Origin: Dasania phycosphaerae
GTDB lineage: Bacteria > Pseudomonadota > Gammaproteobacteria > Pseudomonadales > Dasaniaceae
Assembly (NCBI RefSeq): GCF_026891035.1
Contig: NZ_JAPTGG010000001.1
Location: forward strand, 248,001 to 312,000
Length of the DNA stretch: 64,000 nt
Direction: 5' to 3'
In this document: piece after piece, positions 42,052-50,966 of the stretch
Layout of the letters: each line of letters begins with the position of its first letter
Numbering within the stretch: position 1 is the stretch's first letter
The notes under the pieces: model-generated
The model's database searches: none
Told to the model about the DNA's origin: nothing
What the model saw: only the letters and a program-made list of their open reading frames with translations
Position numbers and translations under genes: made by a program

Positions 42052-42326
42052 AAGCTGAACTCACCACAATACGAAATGAATCCTTATCTATTGCTAACAG
42101 CCTGAGACTAGGTAGAAACATTGAGGTCAGCGAAAAAATAGTATCACTTACACAGCTGCTAGGTGAACTTGCCACATCGCTTACTCCTAAGCAGCTAAAC
42201 GACCTGCATCCTATATTAATTGACTTATTGGCTGCCCAAGAGCGTTCAGACTGGTTGTGCCTAGCTGATTACTTGGAGTACGAACTCATTGAGTTCCTTG
42301 ACGAAAACAGCAAAAACAACGATTAA
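42048..42326 (+). CDS. Small unknown protein coupled to the second DUF115 gene
   Basis: A 92-residue acidic helical protein whose ATG overlaps the stop of the DUF115 gene as ATGA, so the two are translationally coupled. The C-terminal segment LLAAQERSDWLCLADYLEYEL (about 60-80) is its most distinctive part and looks like a conserved motif. I recognise no family name. It may be a partner of the glycosyltransferase-like protein. Confidence 0.75.
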   Translation: MKAELTTIRNESLSIANSLRLGRNIEVSEKIVSLTQLLGELATSLTPKQLNDLHPILIDLLAAQERSDWLCLADYLEYELIEFLDENSKNND

Positions 42327-42334
42327 AACAAGCA

Positions 42335-42361
42335 TAAAGTTTTTACAAAATCGGCCGATAT
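42335..42361 (+). promoter_or_regulatory. Consensus sigma-28 promoter in front of two unknown genes
   Basis: TAAAGTTT, 11 bases, GCCGATAT: a perfect -35 octamer, exact spacing and seven of eight in the -10. The predicted start lies about 40 bases before the ATG at 42407. It is one of the best flagellar promoters in the window. Confidence 0.85.
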
Positions 42362-42406
42362 CAATGTAAAGGGCAAGCGCTCCCCTTCTCAAGGTTGATA
42401 TAACTA

Positions 42407-42643
42407 ATGAAAAACTCCAAGCTAGAAAAAAAGCTTAAAATTAAAACTGGCAACAATATCTCCAAAGCATATATAGCCATTAGTAATGGTCCTTACCCCA
42501 TAAACCTGTACGATAAGAGCCCGCTAAAGATAAATAGCCATAGTTCGAGTTTTACCAATCATTTCCAGCACATAAAACGCACAATTAACTTTATACTCCC
42601 TGACAAGCAAAGAAAATTTACTGTCATTGTTTCTAATCGTTAA
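42407..42643 (+). CDS. Small basic unknown protein under sigma-28 control
   Basis: A 78-residue Lys/Asn/Ser-rich protein with no membrane segment or signal peptide. The C-terminal part (PINLYDKSPLKINS, then INFILPDKQRKFTVIVSNR) faintly recalls the D-x-S turn and final strands of PilZ domains, but the glycine and arginine motifs are missing, so I do not assign it. Preceded by a consensus sigma-28 promoter, it should be made with the filament genes. The next gene starts nine bases after its stop. Confidence 0.65.
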   Translation: MKNSKLEKKLKIKTGNNISKAYIAISNGPYPINLYDKSPLKINSHSSSFTNHFQHIKRTINFILPDKQRKFTVIVSNR

Positions 42644-42652
42644 TATACTCTT

Positions 42653-42961
42653 ATGAACCACAGAAAATTAAATACTAACGACTTTGAAACATGCGAAAAC
42701 GATATTTATCATAGCTGGGAGAAAAGTAAACAGCTAGAGCGCATGATTATCAGCTCATCAAATCAAAACAAATGGACTGATGTACTTAGCAATTGTCAAA
42801 CAAGAACAATGCAGCTACTACTGCACTTTAAAAAATACCCTATAGGCCCAGAAACCGCTTATTTTTATCAACATAATTTAAGCGAACATCTACGCAATGA
42901 AAAAATCATTGAGCAGATACGAAGAAAGGCCACTAAACAAATATTACAACTTGTAAAGTAA
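42653..42961 (+). CDS. Small helical unknown protein, possible FliT-type chaperone
   Basis: A 102-residue all-helical protein. WEKSKQLERMIISSSNQNKWTDVL (about 22-45) followed by QTRTMQLLLHFKKYP has the W-x-x-V and R-x-x-L-L layout seen in FliT-like export chaperones. The similarity is structural rather than clear at sequence level. It is the second gene behind the sigma-28 promoter and is convergent with flgL (six bases apart), so its transcription ends at the flgL boundary. Confidence 0.65.
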   Translation: MNHRKLNTNDFETCENDIYHSWEKSKQLERMIISSSNQNKWTDVLSNCQTRTMQLLLHFKKYPIGPETAYFYQHNLSEHLRNEKIIEQIRRKATKQILQLVK

Positions 42962-42967
42962 GTAGCA

Positions 42968-44170
42968 CTATCGCAAGAAGTTAAACAAAGACAACGAACT
43001 TACGCGGCTAAAGGTCTGCTGGGCAGCTTCCAGCACAAAGGTCTCCTGACTCAAACGACTAATCGCTTCGGCGTAGTCTAAATCCCTAATATCGGATATC
43101 AACTCCTGATTAAGCAAGCCCACTCCTTCATGCAAAGCCTTTACGCTCTCAGCAGTATTTAAGCGCGCACCAACCTCAGCCCAAACCTGGCCCAAACTGG
43201 ACTCAGCTGCAGCGAAATTGGTCAATGAGTCGTCAATTAATTGATCCAAAACCACTTTATCAGCTGGGGTATCAGTTAAGGTATTCAAGCCCTCTACTAA
43301 ATTTTGCAGGGAAGTGATCATGCTCTGCTTGCCAGAAGACTCCACATAAAAATCATCACCTGCCACAGGCGTTCCAGAAATTGTGACTTCTACGCCATTA
43401 AAAGTGATGGGGTTGCCTGAGGTGTATGGCTGAGCGACCAATATAGGCACACCATTTTCATCATTAACATCAAAAGTAGCAGGGCCGGTAAAGGTAATCT
43501 CATAATCCAAAGGATAACTAGCATCGTAGCTAGCCTGATTGACTACCCGCTGGCTGGAAACCACGGCAGCCGCGCTATTAGTCGTGGTATAAAAAGTATT
43601 TTGCGCAGAAGGTATATCTTCAAAGATGCGACGACCACTATCGCTAATTGCTATAGCTGTACCATTAGCAACGGTCACCTTACGCTGCCCCTCGTCACCT
43701 TGATAAACATAATCACCGGCGGAGTTTTGTACAAAAGGCTGAGTCCCACCCTTAAAGCCGGCAAAGATATATTCACCGTTTGCATCAGTGCTATTGGCTA
43801 TAGAGACAAGTTCTTCCAAGCGAGTGCCAAGCTCAGCCGCAATGGATTTGCGCTCGCTAAAAGCATTGGTACCATTAGCAGCCTGCAAGGTTAACTCTTT
43901 TACCCGAATCAGCAAGTCATTAACGCTGGACAGCCGTACCTCTTCTATCTCTAGCCGGCTTTCAACAAAGCTAATGTTTTTTTCAAACTGCTCTAACTGA
44001 GATTGCTCTTGATCCAACTGTATCAACTTAGCCGCACCTACAGGGTCGTCTGCAGGCGTACCTATGCGTTTACCTGTTGAGATTTGGTTTTGAGTATTAA
44101 AGCTTTGTTCCTGTATGCGCAGCATACTGCTTAAGCTTTGATTAAAACCCTGTAAAAATGAAAGCCTCAT
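42968..44170 (-). CDS. flgL: Hook-filament junction protein FlgL
   Basis: A 400-residue HAP3 protein linking hook to filament. The N-terminal MRLSFLQGFNQSLSSMLRIQEQS and QISTGKRIGTPADDPVGA resemble flagellin D0/D1. The C-terminal DLDYAEAISRLSQETFVLEAAQQTFSRV closes the coiled coil. The centre carries a beta domain (about 190-290). It is the last gene of the flgF-flgL run, 15 bases after flgK. Confidence 0.94.
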   Translation of the reverse strand: MRLSFLQGFNQSLSSMLRIQEQSFNTQNQISTGKRIGTPADDPVGAAKLIQLDQEQSQLEQFEKNISFVESRLEIEEVRLSSVNDLLIRVKELTLQAANGTNAFSERKSIAAELGTRLEELVSIANSTDANGEYIFAGFKGGTQPFVQNSAGDYVYQGDEGQRKVTVANGTAIAISDSGRRIFEDIPSAQNTFYTTTNSAAAVVSSQRVVNQASYDASYPLDYEITFTGPATFDVNDENGVPILVAQPYTSGNPITFNGVEVTISGTPVAGDDFYVESSGKQSMITSLQNLVEGLNTLTDTPADKVVLDQLIDDSLTNFAAAESSLGQVWAEVGARLNTAESVKALHEGVGLLNQELISDIRDLDYAEAISRLSQETFVLEAAQQTFSRVSSLSLFNFLR

Positions 44171-44185
44171 AATCTGACTCCTGGG

Positions 44186-46138
44186 CTATCGAAAGGCTGC
44201 TAGCAGCGTATCAAATATTTGCTGCGCAACAGTAATGATGCGTGCCGATGCATTATAGGCCTGTTCAAATTTAATTAAATTGGCGGCCTCTTCATCGAGG
44301 TTAACCCCTGAAACGCTGTCACGGCTTTTTTGCGACTGTATCAACAAGGACTCAGAAGCATCACGGCTAATTCTAAGCTGCGCTGTTTTTGCCCCCAGCT
44401 CCTCCAATAAACGCCCATAGGCATCTTCAAAGTTTAAAGTACCATTATCTAAACTGCTGGCCAAACGCAAATTACCCAAGGCCACTCCGTTTCTATTATC
44501 GGAGATGCCATCAACATTATAATCTACAGTAAATTCATCCCCTGTAGCTGGCGCACCTGTAAGCTCAATGCTGTAAGCGGCATTGGGTGAGGTATAAATA
44601 TTGACGGTATTAGGTACAAAAGCATTACCAGCACTAATTACTGCATTAGTAGAGCTATTAATAACATCGTAACTAGTCGCTGAAGTGAACACGAATTTAA
44701 CCGGCGTGGTGATATCTGTCATGGCTGCGCCGGCAACCGACAACACAGTACCACCCGAGATTATTCCAGTACCGGTATTACCCAAGCTAGAACCCGTTAC
44801 TATAGGAGATGCATAAGCAAATTCTTGTGGCCGGGTTATTTCCAGGGCTATATCTTGAGCCGCCGTTTTGGTTGGGTTGAGATAAAACTTATCGCCGGCA
44901 TTAGGGCTGCTGCTAATATCAAGGTCGAAACCATCAACATTAATAGTCGCGGGAAATGCCCCTATAGTGCCCGAGCTGACTACGGCATTATCAGACTCTC
45001 TAACAATTTGATAAGTTGAACCCGTACCACTAAAGTCAACAAAATAATCGCTAGTAGTCAGCTGGTTAACGTCACTAATAGACACACTTAAAGTAGCCGC
45101 ACCAGTATTACCCACATCAGCGATCACTCGGCTAAGAGTTAATGCTGAGCTGTTGATATCCCTAAAAATATCATCACCAAAATTACCCTCTAAATCTATG
45201 CCCAGTTTATTTTGCTGGTTCATGGTTTCAGCGATACCTAGGGATATACGCCCTAGAGAATTATATATACTAGGTAGTGCATCCTGCTGGTAAGCGACCA
45301 AACCACCTAACTTGCCACCATTGATTAACCGGGTAATCTGCTGGGTGCCGCCCAGGCCACTGATATTGATTTCTAGCTGGCCCGGATTTCTAACACTATT
45401 AGCCGTTACCAATTCATTATGATTGCCGCCCAAGACTAGTGCTTGGCCACTGCCGATAAATACCGATAAGGCCCCATTATCTTCAGCAGCCGTTCGCACA
45501 GTTACTAACTCTGACAATTGAGTAATTAATCGATCACGCTCATCTAATAGCTGATTGGGTTGGCCTTTGCCCCTAGCCATCTCCTCAGTTATGGAAACAT
45601 TTAAATTGGCTATGCCTTCAGCCAAAGAGCTTACCTGCGAGGTAAAAGCTTTGGTTTGCTGATTAATACTCTCTTGTTGCCGCTGTATACGTTGATACAG
45701 AGTATTAAAACGCTCTACCAACCCTTCCAGGTCACTGAGCACTAACTGTCGTGCAGGCATAGAGGTAGGGTCTTGCGCACCCGCCTCTATATCGGAAAAA
45801 ACACTGTCTAAAGCTGGGCTTAAACCACTAAAGCTATCAGCCAGTAAAACATCCATTTCTTCAATGCTGCTCACATAGGCGGCTAAGTTATTAAAACTGG
45901 CAGTATCGGATTGCAGCTGAGTAATTAAAAAGTTCTCTACAATTCTGGATATATCACTAACCCCAGCGCCAGAACCTATAAAACCTACCCCTTGAAAAAA
46001 CTCAGGGCGCGTTTCTACCTCTGCACGCTGCCGGCTATAGCCCTCCACATCGGCGTTGGCAATATTATTACCAGTAACCTGTAAAGAGGTTTGATTAGTA
46101 CTTAAACCGCTAACCCCTATGCTCAATAATGAAGACAT
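44186..46138 (-). CDS. flgK: Hook-associated protein FlgK
   Basis: A 650-residue HAP1 protein. The start SLLSIGVSGLSTNQTSLQVT and NNIANADVEGYSRQRAE are the rod/hook signature. The D0 C-terminus LDEEAANLIKFEQAYNASAR and VAQQIFDTLL is complete. The length is above the E. coli value because of beta-rich inserts at about 330-560, where SDYFVDFSGTGSTYQIV and FTSATSYDVINSST look like two related repeats. It is two bases from flgJ, consistent with a single transcript. Confidence 0.95.
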   Translation of the reverse strand: MSSLLSIGVSGLSTNQTSLQVTGNNIANADVEGYSRQRAEVETRPEFFQGVGFIGSGAGVSDISRIVENFLITQLQSDTASFNNLAAYVSSIEEMDVLLADSFSGLSPALDSVFSDIEAGAQDPTSMPARQLVLSDLEGLVERFNTLYQRIQRQQESINQQTKAFTSQVSSLAEGIANLNVSITEEMARGKGQPNQLLDERDRLITQLSELVTVRTAAEDNGALSVFIGSGQALVLGGNHNELVTANSVRNPGQLEINISGLGGTQQITRLINGGKLGGLVAYQQDALPSIYNSLGRISLGIAETMNQQNKLGIDLEGNFGDDIFRDINSSALTLSRVIADVGNTGAATLSVSISDVNQLTTSDYFVDFSGTGSTYQIVRESDNAVVSSGTIGAFPATINVDGFDLDISSSPNAGDKFYLNPTKTAAQDIALEITRPQEFAYASPIVTGSSLGNTGTGIISGGTVLSVAGAAMTDITTPVKFVFTSATSYDVINSSTNAVISAGNAFVPNTVNIYTSPNAAYSIELTGAPATGDEFTVDYNVDGISDNRNGVALGNLRLASSLDNGTLNFEDAYGRLLEELGAKTAQLRISRDASESLLIQSQKSRDSVSGVNLDEEAANLIKFEQAYNASARIITVAQQIFDTLLAAFR

Positions 46139-46140
46139 AA

Positions 46141-47100
46141 CTAATTAACCTCTACACTGGCAATAGCGTTATTCATGGCGCTACTATTTGCAATGCGCAT
46201 AATCTTTTCAGCATATTTGGGGTCAGTGGCATAACCGGCCTTAGCTAACTCTTGAATATACTGTTCGCCATCTTTGGCTTGTAAGGCTTTATCGTAACGA
46301 CCACGGCCCATAATAAAATCTACATAGTCATCAAAGCTTTGTTGAATATTGTTATAAGAGCGAAAATTTGCCTGTTCTTGCACCGGTAAATTATTTTTAA
46401 ACTCCAGGGTAGCTACACTAACCGTATCACCCTGCCAATCGCTGCTTGCTTTAATATTAAATAAGTTAAGTGAGCTTTCACCATTGCTAGCCTGGGTCAT
46501 TTTTTTACCCCAGCCGGTTTCTAATGCCGCTTGCGCCAGTAAGGCTTTAGGCTCTATGGCTAATTTATCTGCGGCCGTTTTTGCCATAGCGTATAGCTTG
46601 TTGACAAAATCGCTAACCGTGCCATCAAAACTAACCGTCTCCTTTACTGCCTCAGTAGCTTGCACAGCTGCTGCGCTAGGCAGCGGTGCAGGGGTGGATT
46701 GTGCTGGGGTGGATTGTTCAGGCCTAATCAATTCCTGCTGCTTGGCGCTGGTATTATCTTGCTGCTCTATGCCAAAGCGTCGCTGTAGCTGTTTCACCAT
46801 TAAATCACCTATGCCCATGCCTCGGCCCTTGGTGAGTGAAACCGCCAACTGATCATCGTACATTTGCTGGTACATGCTGGTAGTGGGGCTGGATAACATA
46901 TTACCTTTGGCAAAAACCTCATTGGCATCGCGCATGCTCTTCATCATCATGCGTACCAGCATGGACTCAAACTGCTTGGCAACCTCTTCCAGAGCAGCAT
47001 TTTTATCGCTGCGGCCTAGGCTGCGTATCGCATTAAGGCTATTGAGGTCAGTATAGGCATCGCTGCTAACACTGCGCGTTAAGGCTGATGACTGCATCAT
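46141..47100 (-). CDS. flgJ: Peptidoglycan hydrolase / rod assembly protein FlgJ
   Basis: A 319-residue dual-domain FlgJ. An N-terminal rod-binding domain (about 35-105, AALEEVAKQFESMLVRMMMKS) is joined by a Gln/Pro/Ala linker (about 115-155) to a C-terminal glucosaminidase domain (about 160-310). The latter includes LLAQAALETGWGKKM with the catalytic glutamate and MRIANSS at the end. It cuts peptidoglycan to let the rod pass. The start could be either of two adjacent ATGs. It lies between flgI and flgK. Confidence 0.94.
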   Translation of the reverse strand: MMQSSALTRSVSSDAYTDLNSLNAIRSLGRSDKNAALEEVAKQFESMLVRMMMKSMRDANEVFAKGNMLSSPTTSMYQQMYDDQLAVSLTKGRGMGIGDLMVKQLQRRFGIEQQDNTSAKQQELIRPEQSTPAQSTPAPLPSAAAVQATEAVKETVSFDGTVSDFVNKLYAMAKTAADKLAIEPKALLAQAALETGWGKKMTQASNGESSLNLFNIKASSDWQGDTVSVATLEFKNNLPVQEQANFRSYNNIQQSFDDYVDFIMGRGRYDKALQAKDGEQYIQELAKAGYATDPKYAEKIMRIANSSAMNNAIASVEVN

Positions 47101-47112
47101 AGTTAGCGCCCC

Positions 47113-48225
47113 TTAAATCACTATCAAATCGGCTTCTAGCGCGCCAGCTTGCTTTAGCGCTTCTAAGATAGCCATTAAGTCACCCGGAGCAGCACCTACC
47201 TCATTAACGGCACGCACAATTTGATCCAGCGTGGTAGAGCCTTTTAGCTCAAACATTTTATTGTTAGCTTGCGTCACGGTAACCTCACCGGTTTCTGGCA
47301 CCACCACGGTTTCGCCTTCACCAAAGGGGTTGGGCTGACTAACGTTATTCCCCTCCGTCACTGTTACCGTCAGGCTACCGTGAGTGACTGCACTGGGTGC
47401 CACAGTCACATGCTTGCCGACTACGATAGTGCCCGTGCGTGAATTAATCACTACTCGGGCCGGAGCTTCGCCAGGCTGCACGGTTACATTCTCTAACAGC
47501 GACATATATGAAACGCGCTGATCCATATCCATAGGAGCCGTTACCCGCACCGAGGAAGCATCCATAGCTCTGGCAATATTAGGCCCTAATAATTCATTGA
47601 TGTTTTCTGCTATGCGTCTCGCGGTAGTAAAATCGGCACGATTTAAATTAAAAATTAAATGATCGCTACTGGTAAAAGCGTTGCTTACCGCTCGCTCCAC
47701 TATCGCGCCATTGGGAATGCGGCCAGCGCTGGGAATATTAACGGTGACTTTAGAGCCATCCCTGCCCTCAGTGCCAAAGCCGCCTACTACTAGCTCACCT
47801 TGGGCAATCGCATAAATATTGCCATCAGCACCTTTCAAGGGTGCCATTAATAAACTGCCGCCGCGTAAGCTTTTTGAATTGGCTATAGAGGCCACCGATA
47901 CATCAATCTTTTGACCGGGTTTTACAAACGCCGGCAAATTGGCGTGTATGGTAACCGCCGCCACATTTTTTAATTGAAAATTACTGCCTTCAGGAATAGT
48001 AATACCGAATTTATTAAGCATGGATTTAAAGGACTGCGCCGTAAACGGTGCTTGGCTAGTTTTATCACCAGTGCCATCTAAACCTACTACCAAGCCATAG
48101 CCCACCAAAGGGTTATCTCTAACACCTGCCAGGGTAGTAATATCTTTTAAACGCTCTGCATAGCTAACAGGCGTTAACACAGCTAGAAATATAACCGCGC
48201 TGATTAGCTTGTTTATCGTATTCAT
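47113..48225 (-). CDS. flgI: Flagellar P-ring protein FlgI
   Basis: 370 residues from the ATG at 48225, behind AGAGAG; an upstream in-frame start at 48258 would put a hydrophilic stretch before the signal peptide. The signal peptide ends about residue 23 (PVSYA), then RLKDITTLAGVRDNPLVGYG begins the mature protein, canonical for FlgI. It forms the periplasmic P ring around the rod in peptidoglycan. It stands seven bases from the flgH start frame and just before flgJ. Confidence 0.95.
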   Translation of the reverse strand: MNTINKLISAVIFLAVLTPVSYAERLKDITTLAGVRDNPLVGYGLVVGLDGTGDKTSQAPFTAQSFKSMLNKFGITIPEGSNFQLKNVAAVTIHANLPAFVKPGQKIDVSVASIANSKSLRGGSLLMAPLKGADGNIYAIAQGELVVGGFGTEGRDGSKVTVNIPSAGRIPNGAIVERAVSNAFTSSDHLIFNLNRADFTTARRIAENINELLGPNIARAMDASSVRVTAPMDMDQRVSYMSLLENVTVQPGEAPARVVINSRTGTIVVGKHVTVAPSAVTHGSLTVTVTEGNNVSQPNPFGEGETVVVPETGEVTVTQANNKMFELKGSTTLDQIVRAVNEVGAAPGDLMAILEALKQAGALEADLIVI

Positions 48226-48264
48226 TACTGCTCTCTTTATAGAATAGTGTGCGTTCATCAGGCT

Positions 48265-48960
48265 TTAAAAAGGCCACCACTTGGAGTTAAAAAAGCTACT
48301 ACCCCAGCCCTGTTTGCTGGCATCAGCAAAATCACCGGTACCACTATAAGTAATGCGTGCATCAGCCAACTTGGTAGATGACACGGTATTATTGGGGCTG
48401 ATATCTTCCTGTCTAACCAAGCCTTTCACCCGTATAAATTCTTCGCCATTGGTTAGCGTCATCCACTTTTCACCGCGCACCGCCAGCAAACCATTAGGCA
48501 TAACTTCTGATACTGTTACCGTGATACTGCCTTGCAGGCGGTTGCTCTGATCACTCTCGGCATCACCTTTAAAATCTCTATCCTGGGTAATACCCGCAGA
48601 CATAATTTCATCACCGTTATAGGTAATATTGCGGCCAAACAAAGTACCGGCGTTAATGGCTAACTCCGTTTCTTTTTTAATTTCTGTTTCGCTTTTCTTT
48701 GATGACGATGTGCGCTCATCCAACAAAATTGTCAGCACATCCCCTACTCTGGCTGCGCGCTTATCGGTGAATAAAGACCCTCTGTAACCAGCCTGATAGA
48801 GGCTGCCACTGGAAGTCGCTATTTGTGCATGTTGATAATTACCCATCACTGGTGCATAGGCAGGGTCATCCGGCTTAGGGTCGGCCGCTATGCAAGCTGT
48901 TAAGCTCAACGCCAACAAACAATAACTAAGCGCTTTTATGATTAAACCGTACTTCAACAT
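48265..48960 (-). CDS. flgH: Flagellar L-ring lipoprotein FlgH
   Basis: 231 residues from the ATG at 48960, with lipobox LTAC (Cys23). An upstream in-frame start at 49008 would overlap flgG and precede the signal with 16 hydrophilic residues. The mature part contains GSLYQAGYRGSLFTDKRAAR, VGDVLTILLDERTSSSKKSE and the C-terminal SSFFNSKWWPF, standard FlgH marks. It forms the outer-membrane L ring. Confidence 0.94.
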   Translation of the reverse strand: MLKYGLIIKALSYCLLALSLTACIAADPKPDDPAYAPVMGNYQHAQIATSSGSLYQAGYRGSLFTDKRAARVGDVLTILLDERTSSSKKSETEIKKETELAINAGTLFGRNITYNGDEIMSAGITQDRDFKGDAESDQSNRLQGSITVTVSEVMPNGLLAVRGEKWMTLTNGEEFIRVKGLVRQEDISPNNTVSSTKLADARITYSGTGDFADASKQGWGSSFFNSKWWPF

Positions 48961-48988
48961 AGCTAACACCTTATGCACTAAACGCCGA

Positions 48989-49774
48989 TTACAAGTTTTG
49001 TGAAACAAATTGCAACATTTGATCAGCGGTAGAAATAACTTTTGAGTTCATTTCATAGGTACGCTGGGTGGTAATCATATTGACCAACTCTTCCACCGTA
49101 TCAACATTGGAGTTTTCTAAAGAGCCCTGCTCTATGCTGCCTATACCATCTTCACCGGGCGTACCGGCTATGGGGGCACCACTGGCGGTAGTCTCTAAAA
49201 ACAAGTTAGTGCCTATGGCCTGCAAACCCGCTGGGTTAATAAAATTAGTCACCGTTAAAGTGCCTAGCCCCTGCGCGCCAGCTTGGCCAAACACAGTGGC
49301 CTCTACTATGCCGTCACTACTAATGGTGATACTTTGCGCATTATCAGGAATCGTAATACCCGGCTGTAAGGGATAACCGCGCGCATTAACAATTTCACCG
49401 GTGGCATTTACCTGAAACTGGCCGTTGCGGGTATAGGCTTGGCTACCATCCGGCAACAGTACCTCAAAAAAACCCCGCCCAACTATGGCTAAATCCAAAG
49501 GTTGTTCGGTAATTTCTACACTGCCGCTGGTAAATTCTTTGGTGGTACCGATGACTCGCACACCGGTACCTATTTGCACACCCGAAGGTAGCTGTGTGCT
49601 CTCAGATGATTGCGCACCCGGCTGCCTGCGAATTTGATACAACAAATCTTCAAACACTACCGAGTCACGTTTGTAACCCACGGTCGCGGCGTTAGCCAAG
49701 TTATTTGAAATTGTTGATAAGCGCGTATCTTGCGCACTTAGGCCGGTTTTACTAATCCATAATGCCTGAATCAT
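48989..49774 (-). CDS. flgG: Distal rod protein FlgG
   Basis: A 261-residue rod protein. MIQALWISKTGLSAQDTRLS and ISNNLANAATVGYKRDSVVF at the start, and GSLENSNVDTVEELVNMITT with QRTYEMNSKVISTADQMLQF at the end, are the paired D0 helices. The length equals that of the E. coli protein within a residue or two. It is between flgF and flgH in the usual order. Confidence 0.96.
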   Translation of the reverse strand: MIQALWISKTGLSAQDTRLSTISNNLANAATVGYKRDSVVFEDLLYQIRRQPGAQSSESTQLPSGVQIGTGVRVIGTTKEFTSGSVEITEQPLDLAIVGRGFFEVLLPDGSQAYTRNGQFQVNATGEIVNARGYPLQPGITIPDNAQSITISSDGIVEATVFGQAGAQGLGTLTVTNFINPAGLQAIGTNLFLETTASGAPIAGTPGEDGIGSIEQGSLENSNVDTVEELVNMITTQRTYEMNSKVISTADQMLQFVSQNL

Positions 49775-49840
49775 ACTGCACCTCTTAACAATTTAACGCT
49801 GATCACTTTGCTCTAGCGCTAACACTAAAATTTAAATTAT

Positions 49841-50584
49841 TTAACTGCTTTTTAATAAACTGGTGGCCGCCTGACTATTTTCATCGACTGTTTTCATCAG
49901 CTTAATATTCACTTCGTATTGTCTTGCCAAGGCCATAATTTGAGTCAGCTCGCCCACGGTATCGACATTACTGCCTTCTAAAAAACCTGACTGCACTCGC
50001 ACTCTGGGCTCGGGCTCTTGCTCTTGGCCATCTTTACGGCTAACTAAACCGTCCGGGCCTTTTTGCAAATCTTTATAATCAGGGCGTACTAATTTCATTC
50101 TGTCTACCACCGCCAATACCCCGGCGGCCTGCCCTTCAGGCTGTATGGTGATAGTGCCGTCAGCACCTAATGTGAGCTTATCGAAAGGAGGAATAGCAAT
50201 AGGGCCGCCCTCGCCCATAACCGGCAAATTATTGCCGGTTAGCAATTGGCCGGTGGGGCTTACCCGTAAAGAACCACCGCGCACAAAGGCCTCGCGGCCA
50301 TCTTGCGCCTGCACCGCCAACCAACCGTCGGAATCTATAGCTACATCCAAATCTCTGCCGGTTTCTATCAGGGCGCCATGGTTAAAATTAGTACCAGGGC
50401 TCTCTGTCATGGCATAGGCGCGGGTGCTGTGGCCATCACCGTAATACACCCCCATAGAGCGAGCCTGAGCGAAATCCGCCTGAAACCCCGAGGTATTGGC
50501 GTTGGCAAGGTTATTTGAATGTATCGCCTGCGCAGACATAATATTTTGCCCTGCAGTCATCGCGATATAGATTGCTTTATCCAT
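49841..50584 (-). CDS. flgF: Proximal rod protein FlgF
   Basis: 247 residues from the ATG at 50584 (MDKAIYIAMTAGQNIM). A longer frame to 50617 would run into the spacer too near the promoter. NNLANANTSGFQADFAQARS and EGSNVDTVGELTQIMALARQ mark the rod family. It is the first gene of a flgFGHIJKL run with its own sigma-54 promoter 39 bases upstream and a terminator behind flgE before it. Confidence 0.95.
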   Translation of the reverse strand: MDKAIYIAMTAGQNIMSAQAIHSNNLANANTSGFQADFAQARSMGVYYGDGHSTRAYAMTESPGTNFNHGALIETGRDLDVAIDSDGWLAVQAQDGREAFVRGGSLRVSPTGQLLTGNNLPVMGEGGPIAIPPFDKLTLGADGTITIQPEGQAAGVLAVVDRMKLVRPDYKDLQKGPDGLVSRKDGQEQEPEPRVRVQSGFLEGSNVDTVGELTQIMALARQYEVNIKLMKTVDENSQAATSLLKSS

Positions 50585-50622
50585 GATAAAAAGCGCCTGT
50601 TTATTAACACTAATCATGAAAA

Positions 50623-50640
50623 ATGCAATTAGGGTGCCAA
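50623..50640 (-). promoter_or_regulatory. Sigma-54 promoter of flgFGHIJKL
   Basis: On the minus strand TTGGCACCCTAATTGCAT matches TGGCAC-N5-TTGCW with GG and GC ten bases apart. The predicted start is about 28 bases before the flgF ATG. Confidence 0.88.
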
Positions 50641-50706
50641 CAAGTTTTTTATGAGGATAAATACTGATGCCATAGCGTCAGAGAAATGCAGAGCATTGCG
50701 AAAAAC

Positions 50707-50730
50707 AAAAAACCCGGCACAGAGCCGGGT
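50707..50730 (-). terminator. Rho-independent terminator after flgE
   Basis: A 7-bp stem ACCCGGC/GCCGGGT with a 5-base loop ends in six T residues on the minus strand. It splits flgBCDE from flgF-flgL. Confidence 0.9.
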
Positions 50731-50966
50731 AAGAAATATGTGAGCGCTACTAGGGGAGCTATAAAAGATGTCGCACTTGCCTGCCACCAAAAAACCAGCT
50801 GAGCCGTGTGTAATCCACCATGCTGTACGGGCACAGTTAGATTACGAAAAATGCGTGTACGAGAGAGAGTTGACAAGCATTTTAGACTGATTTTAAGCGT
50901 AGCAAGGCAAGCGCAACAACTTTTATAGACCCCCTAGCAAAACTCCTAAGTAATTAAATTCACACG

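Noticed and set aside
50649..50876. 75-codon minus-strand frame between flgF and flgE
   Set aside because: It contains the flgE terminator hairpin and lies in the spacer just upstream of the flgF promoter. Composition is not gene-like.
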